The notes: generated from the letters alone by a model not told the origin. Positions 9,408 to 19,479 are shown, counted from the stretch's first letter. The stretch: DNA of 64,000 nucleotides from Parapedobacter indicus (GCF_900113765.1 NZ_FOQO01000002.1:558001-622000); one strand, 5' to 3'. Program-made: numbers and translations.

Positions 9408-10637
9408 TTATTTTATCAACTCTCCCCAAAAACTGATTTCAGCAAGTAAAATACGCGGGGGTTGCGTAGGATTGAAATGCTCAATGCTTCTGAACCGGAT
9501 GTACCTTACCGTCGCATCGGGATCAACCGAAGCGCCCGGCACAAATTCAAATTCTAACCCGTTATCAGAAAGCGCAATATCTTCATTTGTAGGAGCCTGC
9601 CAAGGATCAGCAGTTCCATTACCTGACGGTTGAACACATTCAAATTTACCCAAAAGCGTCCAACTACCATCCAAACTGCCATCCGGATTCGGGGCTAAGG
9701 ATCCGTATATTTCAAATACCCTCGGATGACCTCTGTTCCAGCGATCGTCATTATTGTTCCGCGGCCACAGCTTCATCCTACTCAGTTTGGTTTTCAGACC
9801 TAAATCCCATGTAAGTGTACCTGGTAAGGTTGCAGGATCATCCGAGTGCATGAAATTGGTTGTGTTTTCATCCCATAATTGCGTTAAGGGATAACTACCG
9901 TTAATTCCTAGATCACCCGGCATAGGCTTTTCAACCCAGGTAGTCTTTGGAATCAATACCACCGGATCAATCATTGTTTCGACCGTTGCCGCCTGGAATA
10001 CGTCGATTGCCTGCGAGTCCGGTTTATATGTCGTACTATAGGACAAAGGCCTATCAATGTTGAAATCTGGAAGCAGCGTTTCGATGTCCGATGTATCGAC
10101 ATCCGTGGTCTGACTATCACCATTTATATCCGTCCAGTTCAGATGGATACCTACTTCAGAGCTTTCGGCTGTACCCCAATTCAGTTTAAGATCCTGTCCA
10201 TCATAATAGGTACTCTTCAACAAACGATTCGTCAGCAAGCTGCGGTAATTATCGCCATACACCGCACCCAGCATTTCAATAGGAATGGACTTATTCCCTT
10301 CGTCGTCATAGGTGTGAATCATAAATGAATAGGTGCCTTCGCTAATCGGGTCGATGATATAGCTGACCGTATCTACGTCTGCAGCCACAGGCAGTTCAAC
10401 CGAGTCGGTGTAATTATTCCAGAATATTCTTGCTTTCTGTATTCTGGGATCGGTACCTCTCAGCCACGCTATTTTGATGCGATTATCGCCGGGATATGCA
10501 ATCGGGGTATGTGCCGGCCCCGGATATATCAATCCGTTTGGAACGACATAACCCTCGTAAATATCCGTTTCGCTATCGCATGAAGAGAATCCCAAAATGA
10601 CCCCAATAAAGATGACAAATAGTGTATTCTTCATCAT
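9408..10637 (-). CDS. DUF4998/DUF5000-type surface lipoprotein, last gene of locus A
   Basis: This 409-residue lipoprotein starts with a short signal and lipobox ending at the Cys of GFSSC. The N-terminal half resembles DUF4998 and related Ig/FN3-like domains found beside SusCD pairs. The last ~150 residues form a DUF5000 discoidin-like (F5/8 type C) beta-sandwich, recognisable by the TWDLG, WPRNN and VRYIRFRS segments. Such proteins occupy the SusE/SusF position and probably bind the glycan at the cell surface; this is inference from context. It lies 23 bases after the preceding gene, which has the same C-terminal domain, so the two look like a duplicated pair with different N-terminal modules. 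Confidence 0.75.
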   Translation of the reverse strand: MMKNTLFVIFIGVILGFSSCDSETDIYEGYVVPNGLIYPGPAHTPIAYPGDNRIKIAWLRGTDPRIQKARIFWNNYTDSVELPVAADVDTVSYIIDPISEGTYSFMIHTYDDEGNKSIPIEMLGAVYGDNYRSLLTNRLLKSTYYDGQDLKLNWGTAESSEVGIHLNWTDINGDSQTTDVDTSDIETLLPDFNIDRPLSYSTTYKPDSQAIDVFQAATVETMIDPVVLIPKTTWVEKPMPGDLGINGSYPLTQLWDENTTNFMHSDDPATLPGTLTWDLGLKTKLSRMKLWPRNNNDDRWNRGHPRVFEIYGSLAPNPDGSLDGSWTLLGKFECVQPSGNGTADPWQAPTNEDIALSDNGLEFEFVPGASVDPDATVRYIRFRSIEHFNPTQPPRILLAEISFWGELIK

Positions 10638-10660
10638 AAATGATTTTTAATGATCCAAGT

Positions 10661-11872
10661 TTAATTGATTAATTCTCCCCAAAAGCTCAATTCCAAAACG
10701 TGAACGGTCGAAAAGGATGCATTGGCATAGGTAGATACGGTCCTGAACCTGATGTACCTTACCGGGGTGAACGGATTCGGGGCGAAATCAGTCACGCCAA
10801 ATTCAAATTCGATGCCTTCATCAGCAAAGGCTATGTCCTCTTGGGTAATCTGCGAGCCGGGGCCGGATGGTTTCAAACTCTCAAATCGACCGAGCGGGAT
10901 CCAACTGTCGTCAAGTTCCCCGGTAGGATTGGGCGAAACAGAACCCCATATTTCAAATACTTTGGCATGCCCTCTCTTCCATCTGTCGTCTGAATGCTTG
11001 CGGGGCCAATATTTCAAACGACTTAATTTGACGGTCCTTCCCAGGTCCCACGTGATGTTGTGCGGAAGCATTTGGGTTTCCAGGCCGTGAAATCCATCCT
11101 GATCATAATTCTCATCCCATATTCTTGTCGTTGGGTAACTTGCATTAACCGGAGGTATATCACCGGGCAACGTATAAGCATTCCAGGTAGATTTGGGGAT
11201 AAACTCTTCAAACCACGGTGTCACCTTAGAAGTCAAGGTATCGGAAAGATTACCCCATCTATCGCGGATGTACACCGCAAATTCATGTTCTTCGGGATCC
11301 AATCCGTCAACACCGCGATACGTAAACGTTCCTTTTGGCGTAGCGGTATAATACGTGATTAACTCACTCATATATCCCAAATTCGCTGTATCCGCCATCA
11401 ATACGATGGCCAAATTTGCTTCTTCAGGATTTTCGAAATCGATCGCTACCCCTCCAAAAGTATCCCTGAACTTTTTCGTTGCTAGCCGTACAGGAGCCGT
11501 CGTTGGGTTAATCTGTACAACATAAGGTGCTGATTCTTTTTCATTTTTCCCTACGGAATATAGTTTAACGTCGTACGTATCCGTGGTGCCGAATCCCTCC
11601 AGAACCAAGGAATCTTTGAAGTACGAAGATTTTGTTTCGCGTATTACCCCAGGTTTGATTTCATATTCAGCACGGACGTAAAGCAGATTTCTATCTACAG
11701 GCAATGCATATTTCAATACAGCTCCTCCCGGTCTGTTTTCTACGGTTACATTTGTCACCTGACCAGGAGCTGCTGCTGTATCGTCGATAAAATCAATACG
11801 CCCCTCTTCCTTGCAACTGATCCATAGAATCGACATTAGTAAGATACCGATAGCTATAATTCTATTTTTCAT
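10661..11872 (-). CDS. DUF4959/DUF5126/DUF5000-type surface lipoprotein
   Basis: This 403-residue protein has a lipoprotein signal (lipobox ISC near residue 20). The N-terminal ~115 residues fit DUF4959, the middle (about 115-230) fits DUF5126, and the C-terminal ~170 residues form a DUF5000 discoidin-like domain with TWDLG, YWPRKHSDDRWKRGH and VRYIRFR segments. This architecture is common directly after SusD in Bacteroidota and is taken to be a glycan-binding accessory on the outer surface. No catalytic motif is visible. It follows SusD by 18 bases and is part of the locus A operon. The substrate cannot be read from the sequence. Confidence 0.78.
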   Translation of the reverse strand: MKNRIIAIGILLMSILWISCKEEGRIDFIDDTAAAPGQVTNVTVENRPGGAVLKYALPVDRNLLYVRAEYEIKPGVIRETKSSYFKDSLVLEGFGTTDTYDVKLYSVGKNEKESAPYVVQINPTTAPVRLATKKFRDTFGGVAIDFENPEEANLAIVLMADTANLGYMSELITYYTATPKGTFTYRGVDGLDPEEHEFAVYIRDRWGNLSDTLTSKVTPWFEEFIPKSTWNAYTLPGDIPPVNASYPTTRIWDENYDQDGFHGLETQMLPHNITWDLGRTVKLSRLKYWPRKHSDDRWKRGHAKVFEIWGSVSPNPTGELDDSWIPLGRFESLKPSGPGSQITQEDIAFADEGIEFEFGVTDFAPNPFTPVRYIRFRTVSTYANASFSTVHVLELSFWGELIN

Positions 11873-11890
11873 GATTTAATATGTTAATCG

Positions 11891-13825
11891 TTACCACCCA
11901 ATATTTTGTACTAAATTTGGGTTCACTTCAATATCGCTGGTTCTGATCGGCCAGAAATAGTCGCGGACGCCAAATTCTTGTTTTAACAAAAGCTGCGGTT
12001 GGTACATCAGCCGGTTAACTTCTTCTTCTGTCCCATCAACGGTAGACACCATCATGTTCCACCCTTGCAGGGGGGTATGGTATTCAGTTGGCGCCGTTTT
12101 CCACCGCCGGATATCCCAAAAGCGTTGTCCTTCGAACGAAAGTTCGATCATGCGTTCCTGTTGTATAATTCCACGCAGACCAGCTTGGGTGTTGTATTTC
12201 TGGTTATTCGTGTACCTATCCCACGATTCCTTCACACCTTTTAAACCGGCACGGGCACGAACCAGATCGATGTATCGAAACAGTTCGGCGCTATTGGATC
12301 CGTTGGGACCTTCGACTTCGTTTATCGCTTCGGCATATAACAGGTACAGATCGCTCAACCGCATGACAGGCCAGGCATAACTTGGTGAAGATATGCTGTT
12401 GATCGCATTAAGTTGGGCCTCATAAGGAATGAATTTTTTGGGGATATAGCCGGTCCAGTTACCCTGTCCCTGCGAGCCGTCTGTTTCGCCCACTTTAAAG
12501 GCAAGGTATCTTAACGACGAAGCATCTTTATCATTATATTGCCCCGCTCCGAACCATACACCGCCATCGAAGCCTACCCAGGCATAAAAACGGGGTTCAC
12601 GGTCGAAATGCATATCAATCGTGGTTCTTCCCTGCCGGATATAAAGTTTATCCGCTGCTTGTGCGGTCCGGAGGTTGTAAAGATCTCCGATACTTCTCGT
12701 TTTGTCCTCATCAAGCGGTACACCGTTTTCTGTATAAAACATTTCGGCAATTTTGATGGGCATACCCAACCACTGGCAGATGTCGTTGCTATTGACGTAA
12801 TCTGGATTTAGTTTCGGCATGGATGCATGGATCATCCCCCCACTCGTGGGAATTGAAATCATTTGCGTATTTGCCCAGATAATTTCACTGCTTGAACGCA
12901 GGTTAAAAGCATTGCGAAGGGTTACATTCAAGACGGTTGTATCGTTGTATCGGTTGGCCGCATCGTCAAACGTATATAACCTGATCCCAGCTTCATGGCA
13001 AATATCAATCGCTTCTTTGCATGCGGCCACTGCCGCTTCCCATTTCTCGGCTTTGAAAGCTGCATCGAACAGGAGCGTGCCGTCGTGATTTTTCAACGTT
13101 GCCTGATCATTATTACCGTTGAACAACGGACTTGCCGCTGTTACCAACACTTTTGCCTTCAATGAAAGCGCGATGGGTTTGGTAATACGTCCATAGTCAC
13201 TTGCCGGATCCAGTATAATGGTGGGCAGCATGTCGCCCTCAGCTGCCTCATCCAGTAACTGCACGATGTAATTGAAACATTCATCTACCGGTTCCCGTTC
13301 GACTTTCACCGCATATACATCCGCATCTACCGGCATATTTTCGCGGATCAGCGGTATCGGACCGTACATCTGTACCAGACAGAAATGGTAATAAGCCTTT
13401 AAAACCTTTGCCTCGGCGGTCCACTGTTCCCGCTCCCATGCAGGTAAGTCAGGGACTAAATCGACATTTTCCAAAAACGTGTTGCAAACACGTAACGCCT
13501 CATACATACCGCCCCATCTTGCAAGTATCGGACTGGTTGCGTTTTGCAATCCTTCGCCGATATCCAAACCGGCAAGTGAAAACCGGTTAGAAAAGTGGGT
13601 GGTTCTTCTCGTCCATATATCGTCGCCGCCTAAGGTGGTCGGATCGCCGGCCCCTCCATTCTTTGGCATATAGGAATAGGCAGTCGCCAAATATTTACGG
13701 GCCTGTGTTCTCGAATTGAATGCCATATCCAAGGTAGCAATACCGTCGGGTACTACGTCCAACCAATTGCTGCAGGCAGTTAAGGTCATTATAGCGGCAA
13801 CTATTATAATTTTAAATCTTTTCAT
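11891..13825 (-). CDS. RagB/SusD family nutrient-uptake lipoprotein, locus A
   Basis: SusD-like proteins sit as a lid over the SusC channel and capture the oligosaccharide or peptide ligand. The 644-residue protein has a lipoprotein signal (LTAC, acylated Cys near residue 18), the SusD-like TPR helices in the first half (for example WEREQWTAEAKVLKAYYHF), and the RagB signature near the C-terminus (RMIELSFEGQRFWDIRRW). It is longer than the two other SusD proteins in the window and not closely related to them. It lies 15 bases after susC and shares its operon. Confidence 0.93.
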   Translation of the reverse strand: MKRFKIIIVAAIMTLTACSNWLDVVPDGIATLDMAFNSRTQARKYLATAYSYMPKNGGAGDPTTLGGDDIWTRRTTHFSNRFSLAGLDIGEGLQNATSPILARWGGMYEALRVCNTFLENVDLVPDLPAWEREQWTAEAKVLKAYYHFCLVQMYGPIPLIRENMPVDADVYAVKVEREPVDECFNYIVQLLDEAAEGDMLPTIILDPASDYGRITKPIALSLKAKVLVTAASPLFNGNNDQATLKNHDGTLLFDAAFKAEKWEAAVAACKEAIDICHEAGIRLYTFDDAANRYNDTTVLNVTLRNAFNLRSSSEIIWANTQMISIPTSGGMIHASMPKLNPDYVNSNDICQWLGMPIKIAEMFYTENGVPLDEDKTRSIGDLYNLRTAQAADKLYIRQGRTTIDMHFDREPRFYAWVGFDGGVWFGAGQYNDKDASSLRYLAFKVGETDGSQGQGNWTGYIPKKFIPYEAQLNAINSISSPSYAWPVMRLSDLYLLYAEAINEVEGPNGSNSAELFRYIDLVRARAGLKGVKESWDRYTNNQKYNTQAGLRGIIQQERMIELSFEGQRFWDIRRWKTAPTEYHTPLQGWNMMVSTVDGTEEEVNRLMYQPQLLLKQEFGVRDYFWPIRTSDIEVNPNLVQNIGW

Positions 13826-13840
13826 ATCGCTTACACTTAA

Positions 13841-16800
13841 CTAGTTAAAGTTAAAATTTACCCCGATGTTAAATACCCGCTGATTCGGATAGCCCAATCC
13901 ATTACCGGCCATTTCCACATCCCACATTTTAAATTTACTGAAAACAAGCAGGTTGGTTCCACTGAGATAGATCCGGAGATTATTCATTTTTATCCGATCA
14001 GTTAACCGGTCGGGTACTGTATAGCCCAATTCCGCCTGCTTAACGCGCAAGAAACTGCCATTTCGCATAAACCAGGTATTCCGTTGGTCTGAAGGCCATT
14101 GATAGGCACCATTTGAATCAATATAGGCTCCCGGGACGTTGTTTGTGTTGATCCTTGTATCCAGTCGGGGCCAGGTAGCATATAAATTTTGATTTTCCTC
14201 AGACCAGTAGCTGTCGGCATAAGCTTGAAGGATCTGGGCATCAGCCAGAAACGGGGCTGTACTATACGCATTGATCCAAAACGATTGCCGGGCAGCCCCC
14301 TGGAAAAATACCGAAAAATCAAATCCTTTAAATCCGGTTGAAATCCCAAATCCATAAACAATTTCAGGAACTTCAGGATAACCTAAGGGAACTTTATCCG
14401 CTTCGGTAATCTTACCATCACGGTTTACATCCAGGTATTTGATATCTCCGCCACCATATTGAGAAGTACCGACATTTTGCGGTGGCGAACTGGCAGCTTC
14501 TTCATCATCAACAAAAAGCCGTTCGGCAATATACCCGATTGCCTGATTTAATGACATTCCTACTCTTGAGCGCCAAGGTTCGTTGTATTCCGGTTCCTCG
14601 TACACATCAAATCGGCTGGTTGCATACGTGAAATTTGCACGCGCCGAAGACCAGAAGTTGCTATTCCAGTTTTTTTGGTATTCCAACATCATATCTACAC
14701 CTTTGCCCGATGCTTCGCCTACATTTGCTCGCGGTGTTGCCGTCAAGCCCATGGTATTGGGAATACTTGCCCTCGTCATCAGGATATTGTCTCTTTTTTC
14801 AGTAAAATATTCCGCAACGATATTCAGTTCATTCCATAAACCCAGTTCAAGTGCGAAATTCTGTTTATAGGATTTTTCCCAGGATATATAAGGATTGGCA
14901 TATCGACTAATCGTGATTCCGTTATAAATCGTATTATATTCCGATCCGAAAATGGCTCGTCTTCCTTCGTTATCCATATTCACTTCGGAAAGATAAAAAA
15001 ACCGATCCTCGGCAGAACCAATCTGATCGTTCCCGATTAAACCATAGGTATAGCGCAGTTTCAGATTGCTAACAACGGGCTTTATATCCTCCCAAAACTT
15101 TTCGTTGGATATAAGCCATGCCGCGCCTGCCGATGGGAAAAAGCCGAAACGGTTATTTTTATCAAAACGTTCGCTTCCATTATATCCAAAGTTAAATTCA
15201 GCGAAGTAGCGGGCGTCATATGAATAGGTTGCCCGCCCCACCAAACCTAGATTTCTGGAAGGAAGCGACAATTGCAGCGAACCGGTGTTGGCTTTCAACG
15301 TCTCCCGTGCCTGAAACACCAACATATTGCTTATGTTGTGTTTCCCGAAATCACGTACATGGTTTAGGGCTCCTTCAAAATAAAACGAGGAATATTGTTC
15401 TCTGTCATTCGGCAATTCCCCGTATCCTAAATATTCTGTACCAATGTCAGTTTCTACTAAATTGTAATCTCCTGTTAACCTGTTATATCTGCTAAGTTCA
15501 TAATAAAACGGATTATATGATCTGTTGACCGCAAATTGCGATAAGCGGCTGATATTTAACATTGCCCTGCCAGACAGTCCCTGGGTAATAAAATCCAAAC
15601 CCTGCTTCAATTCTAATTGAGCCAATATCTGTGAGCGGGACTTCTCTTTGTAACCACGGACCATTTCTGCATAGGGATTGATTTTACTATTGTTGAAGTT
15701 GCCGAACAAAATATGTTGCGCGTATTGGAAATCTTCGTCCGCGGGGTAATAAGCAGGGAACAGCACCGGATTGGAATGGACCATTAAATTATACATATCC
15801 GCTCCCCCGCGCAAGGGACCTTTGTATTCTTCGAAATTGGCACTCAAACGTACAATCAATTCAGTGCTTTTGGTCAGGTCAATGTTTACGGTCGAACGCA
15901 GATCGTAATTATTAATGGCAATGTTGTTATTGAAGTTATTGCGTTTGTCCACGTTCAAGATCCCGTTGTCGCGATTGAATGAACCGGCAACGTAGTAACG
16001 CGCAACTCCACCACCTCCGCTGACATTCAAATTACTCCGCTGATTCATCGTATACTCCTTAAACAACATGCTTTTCCAGTCGTTTGCGGGGTAAATAAGC
16101 GGATACCTGCCTGCCTCCGTCATTTCAATCTTTTCCTGCGAATATAGAATGGTTCCCAGGGGATCCCGGGTAAGGATCGCTTCGTTGTGCATTTTCATAT
16201 ACGTTACGGGATCAGCCACATCAACTGTCTGCGTTGGAGCCGATATCGAATTTTCGACGCGGAATGAAAATTTTGCAGGACCTTCTTTACCCTGTTTGGT
16301 AACGACCAAAATCACTCCGTTTGCACCGCGGGAACCGTACAACGCTGTTGCGGTGGCATCTTTCAATATGGAGAAACTTTGAATGTCGTCTGGGCGAAGG
16401 CGAGCAAGATCGTTTGCTGAGAGTTCGATACCGTCAATTAATATCAACGGGTTGGTGTTTGTCCCAAAGGTAGTTATCCCTCGGACAAAGAAATCGGCAT
16501 TATCTTGCCCCGGTTCCCCGCTTCGCTGATACGCGATAATACCAGCCGCCTGGCCTGCCAATGCGGTGGTTAGGTTACTGGAAGGCACTTTCAGGTCACC
16601 GGGGCTAACGGACGTGACCGAGCCGACCACATCCCTCCGTTTCTGCGTACCGAAGCCAACCACGACAACGTCATCCAGTAATGAAGCCGACATTTCAAGC
16701 ACCACATCGATTTCTCGCTGGCTACCGACGTCCATTTCTTGGGTGTGATACCCGACCATTGTAAATACAAGAACAGCACCATCAGGCACCTGCAACACGT

Positions 16801-17323
16801 ACCTGCCGTTCAGGTCGGTACTCGTTGCCATGGTTGTCCGATTTTTCACTGATACAGTAACCCCGGCGAGTGGGGTTCCGGATGTGTCGACAACAATTCC
16901 CTGAACCGTGGATTGCTGCCGCAAGCTTGCAAGAAGCCGCTCCCGATTTACTTTTCTGGCGCTTCTTTTTAGAATGACTACTTTCTCGTCTTCCTTCACC
17001 ACAAAATCGAGGGGAAGGTTTTTCAAGCTTTCGGCAAGCACCTCACTGATATTATCGGATTCGATGGAAATACTGACTGCATCGAGCTCTTCAATATCGT
17101 TGCGGTTATACAGAAAGGCAAATCCGGTTTGCCGCTGTATATCTTTAATCAATGCCGTTACACTACCGTTGGACATGTCCAAGCGGACAGTTTGCGCCAC
17201 TCCCTTTGCATGGATTTGAAGGGAAGCGAATACAATAAAAAACGCGGCGATTTTCAAATACAATAAAAAGCTAGTAAAAGGGGATAAGTAGATATTTCTC
17301 CCCATAAAAGAAAAAAAATGCAT
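13841..17323 (-). CDS. SusC/RagA TonB-dependent outer-membrane transporter with STN domain, locus A
   Basis: This 1160-residue receptor imports the locus A ligand using TonB energy. In order it has a signal peptide, an STN (secretin/TonB short N-terminal) signalling domain at about residues 45-95, a carboxypeptidase-regulatory-like domain at about 120-205, a TonB box region with DDVVVVGFG, the plug with the SusC signature (ILKDATATALYGSRGANGV), and a long beta-barrel. The STN domain is the part that contacts a periplasmic FecR, which fits the FecR/sigma pair just upstream. The ATG at 17323 is preceded by a 137-base gap containing a hairpin. Confidence 0.94.
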   Translation of the reverse strand: MHFFSFMGRNIYLSPFTSFLLYLKIAAFFIVFASLQIHAKGVAQTVRLDMSNGSVTALIKDIQRQTGFAFLYNRNDIEELDAVSISIESDNISEVLAESLKNLPLDFVVKEDEKVVILKRSARKVNRERLLASLRQQSTVQGIVVDTSGTPLAGVTVSVKNRTTMATSTDLNGRYVLQVPDGAVLVFTMVGYHTQEMDVGSQREIDVVLEMSASLLDDVVVVGFGTQKRRDVVGSVTSVSPGDLKVPSSNLTTALAGQAAGIIAYQRSGEPGQDNADFFVRGITTFGTNTNPLILIDGIELSANDLARLRPDDIQSFSILKDATATALYGSRGANGVILVVTKQGKEGPAKFSFRVENSISAPTQTVDVADPVTYMKMHNEAILTRDPLGTILYSQEKIEMTEAGRYPLIYPANDWKSMLFKEYTMNQRSNLNVSGGGGVARYYVAGSFNRDNGILNVDKRNNFNNNIAINNYDLRSTVNIDLTKSTELIVRLSANFEEYKGPLRGGADMYNLMVHSNPVLFPAYYPADEDFQYAQHILFGNFNNSKINPYAEMVRGYKEKSRSQILAQLELKQGLDFITQGLSGRAMLNISRLSQFAVNRSYNPFYYELSRYNRLTGDYNLVETDIGTEYLGYGELPNDREQYSSFYFEGALNHVRDFGKHNISNMLVFQARETLKANTGSLQLSLPSRNLGLVGRATYSYDARYFAEFNFGYNGSERFDKNNRFGFFPSAGAAWLISNEKFWEDIKPVVSNLKLRYTYGLIGNDQIGSAEDRFFYLSEVNMDNEGRRAIFGSEYNTIYNGITISRYANPYISWEKSYKQNFALELGLWNELNIVAEYFTEKRDNILMTRASIPNTMGLTATPRANVGEASGKGVDMMLEYQKNWNSNFWSSARANFTYATSRFDVYEEPEYNEPWRSRVGMSLNQAIGYIAERLFVDDEEAASSPPQNVGTSQYGGGDIKYLDVNRDGKITEADKVPLGYPEVPEIVYGFGISTGFKGFDFSVFFQGAARQSFWINAYSTAPFLADAQILQAYADSYWSEENQNLYATWPRLDTRINTNNVPGAYIDSNGAYQWPSDQRNTWFMRNGSFLRVKQAELGYTVPDRLTDRIKMNNLRIYLSGTNLLVFSKFKMWDVEMAGNGLGYPNQRVFNIGVNFNFN

Positions 17324-17406
17324 AATTTTGATTTCGTTTAGCTATATAACACATAACCTAAAAGTGATCGCAAAGCTTTATAGGTGTTACTGAACTGGAC
17401 GAATCA

Positions 17407-17432
17407 GCCGCACCGGTTGCCTCCGGTGTGGC
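17407..17432. other. Hairpin in the FecR-SusC gap of locus A
   Basis: Ten-base arms GCCGCACCGG (17407-17416) and CCGGTGTGGC (17423-17432) with a six-base loop pair fully, including one G-U pair. There is no T-run directly after it on either strand, so it is not a clear terminator. It occupies the same place as the two T-tailed hairpins in loci B and C and shares their CCGG core. It may set the susC to fecR expression ratio or end an antisense RNA. Confidence 0.55.
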
Positions 17433-17460
17433 TTCTCCAGCTTTATATCGGTAGTATTCT

Positions 17461-18630
17461 TTATGTCATAACGGTAATCCTCCTCCCATCGATTATAAAT
17501 TTGACGTGACCTGTCAGTTCCAGCAACTCCAGTAGCCTGGAAATAGAGAAGCTTCGGGGGAGCATGAGTATGCTGAATTGCTCCGTAATCTGTGTTTTAT
17601 ATTCAACATCTACATCGTACCACCGGGCAACCTCCTTCATGATCGTTTTCAACTCCGCATTTTCAAAGTTGAAGTAGCCATCTTTCCAGGAAGTTTCGGT
17701 ATTCAATCCCACCCTTCGTTTCAACAGTACAGGATTTGATACTTGCGTAGTCAGCTGTATTTGTTCACCGGATTTTATCAGTAGGGCATCTTCTCCTGCT
17801 TTGAACTTTACACTGCCTTTTTCCAACGTTGTGTTGATGAACATGTCGTCGGGATAAGCCTTCACGTTGAAGGACGTCCCTAGTACCTCGATTTGCGCGC
17901 GGTTCGGCAAATTTACAACAAAGGGCCGCGCTTTGTCCGAAACAACATCGAAGTAAACCTCTCCCTGTATTTCTACCACACGCTTCTTATGACCAAAAAC
18001 AGCCGGGAAGCGGATGCTCGACGCCGCGTTTAACTTTGCCGAGCTGCCATCCGGCAACACAACACGATACTGCCCACCTTCCGGCGTTCGAACGGTATTA
18101 AAACCTGCCGATCTCTCCTTATTTACAGGCAAATAGGTGATCTGCCCTTCTGAAAGTTCAACTCCGGGGGCTCCGCTCTGCTTGAATTTATTACTTATTG
18201 ATGCGTCGCCGAGAAAAAGTAAGTTACCGTCCGCCAATGTGACCATTGCTTTATTCGAACCCGCATTGATATCATTTTTGTATCGCTCCTTTCGAGTCAG
18301 ATAGTCGGCTTTATCCGTGTGGCTTCTGTAAAGCCAAACGGCTGCAAATACAGTAAAGAACAACGCCAAGCCTGCAACCAATCGTATTGAAGAAAACGAA
18401 AAATAAGTTTTGCGGCCTGAAATTTCTGTAGGCTTTGTGTCGTTAAACCCAGCAAAATCAGCCCACTCGTGAAGTAAAAAAGAATCGTCGTCGGCAAGCT
18501 CGGTGTACAACGTATTCAACTCCGGATATTTCGTTAAATATCCTTGCAATTCGATGCGTTGTAACTCGGTTAAACTACCGTCGATAAACAACCTGAACAA
18601 TTCTTCTATTCGTTCTGATTCCGGGTTCAT
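17461..18630 (-). CDS. FecR family anti-sigma factor, locus A
   Basis: FecR proteins span the inner membrane, hold their ECF sigma factor inactive, and release it when the STN domain of the cognate SusC signals that ligand is bound. The 389-residue protein has a cytoplasmic N-terminal ~75 residues, a single transmembrane helix at about 78-100, and the periplasmic FecR domain with the family segments TVRTPEGGQYRVVLPDGS, LNAASSIRFPAVF and VLGTSFNVKAY. A DUF4974-like C-terminal domain follows (about 320-389). It lies 95 bases after the sigma gene and 137 bases before susC. Confidence 0.93.
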   Translation of the reverse strand: MNPESERIEELFRLFIDGSLTELQRIELQGYLTKYPELNTLYTELADDDSFLLHEWADFAGFNDTKPTEISGRKTYFSFSSIRLVAGLALFFTVFAAVWLYRSHTDKADYLTRKERYKNDINAGSNKAMVTLADGNLLFLGDASISNKFKQSGAPGVELSEGQITYLPVNKERSAGFNTVRTPEGGQYRVVLPDGSSAKLNAASSIRFPAVFGHKKRVVEIQGEVYFDVVSDKARPFVVNLPNRAQIEVLGTSFNVKAYPDDMFINTTLEKGSVKFKAGEDALLIKSGEQIQLTTQVSNPVLLKRRVGLNTETSWKDGYFNFENAELKTIMKEVARWYDVDVEYKTQITEQFSILMLPRSFSISRLLELLELTGHVKFIIDGRRITVMT

Positions 18631-18725
18631 ATTTGGCCTGTTTCATTACTATAACAACTGACACAGAATTTCAACTCAACGAATCGAACTTTTTTTACAA
18701 AAAGAATAAAAAACGTTTTAGCTGG

Positions 18726-19256
18726 TTACACTAAGCTTTTGTGCCCCAGCGATTTCTTGATTAGGTGCAGTGCCCGGGTTTTGGCGTTGCGAACATTTTG
18801 CTCTGAGGTGTTTAGCTTTTCAGAAATTTCCTTCGTTGAAAGACCATCGAGATAAATCAGGTTGAAGATGACCTTGATTTTATGTGGCAATTCTTCCACC
18901 TTATCGTAGACGTAGTTAAGCAATTGTGCTTTCATGATTTTAGCCAGGATAAAATCCTCACTATTTTCCGATAAATAGAGGATTTCCTCGTGTGCTGTTG
19001 ACCGCACTTTCAGCGATTTTAAATAATTAAGTGCTGCATTTTTGGCTGCTTTATACAGAAAAGCCTTTATGGATGGTAATTCATTGAACTTCATCCGATT
19101 GACCCATACTTTTTGGAAACACTCAGCTGCGATATCTTCAGCTTGTTGTTCATTATTGGTTAGCTGAAAAACGAAATAACAAATTGCCCGATAATACCGT
19201 TCAAATATTTCATTGAAGGTCTGTTGCGATATTCCCGTTTTATTGTTGGATAACAT
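18726..19256 (-). CDS. ECF RNA polymerase sigma factor, locus A
   Basis: This 176-residue sigma-70 family ECF factor directs RNA polymerase to the locus A promoters when freed by FecR. Region 2 is at about residues 12-75 (FERYYRAICYFVF and QQAEDIAAECFQKVW). Region 4, with the helix-turn-helix KEISEKLNTSEQNVRNAK, is at about 138-160. It has the standard Bacteroidota PUL-linked form. The ATG at 19256 starts only 5 bases after a TAnnTTTG element, so the message may be nearly leaderless. Confidence 0.94.
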   Translation of the reverse strand: MLSNNKTGISQQTFNEIFERYYRAICYFVFQLTNNEQQAEDIAAECFQKVWVNRMKFNELPSIKAFLYKAAKNAALNYLKSLKVRSTAHEEILYLSENSEDFILAKIMKAQLLNYVYDKVEELPHKIKVIFNLIYLDGLSTKEISEKLNTSEQNVRNAKTRALHLIKKSLGHKSLV

Positions 19257-19260
19257 TGCT

Positions 19261-19268
19261 CAAAGTTA
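19261..19268 (-). promoter_or_regulatory. Candidate -7 element for the locus A sigma gene
   Basis: On the minus strand this reads TAACTTTG, an exact match to TAnnTTTG. It ends 4 bases before the ATG of the sigma gene, so transcription would begin at or next to the start codon. The same octamer occurs upstream of the locus B sigma gene (34282-34289). A -33 TTTG at the usual spacing is not evident. Confidence 0.4.
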
Positions 19269-19479
19269 AGTTTATATTAAAGACTCATTTTACAACTGCA
19301 TAGCGGCTCACTTCAGTTGTCCAACAAGTTGCGCAGACCGCAATGGCGGTTTACCTTCCACGGTTAGTTTAGAATACAGGGTTATCTTCTGCATTCATTT
19401 GCCACACAATGCTATCTAAAATGATACAAAAAACTATCCTGCGGTGTCCTGCATCCGTACCATATTTAATGGCAGCTAG

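Noticed and set aside
17407..17432. Terminator between fecR and susC in locus A
   Set aside because: The stem is good but no T-run follows on either strand, so I list it only as a hairpin.
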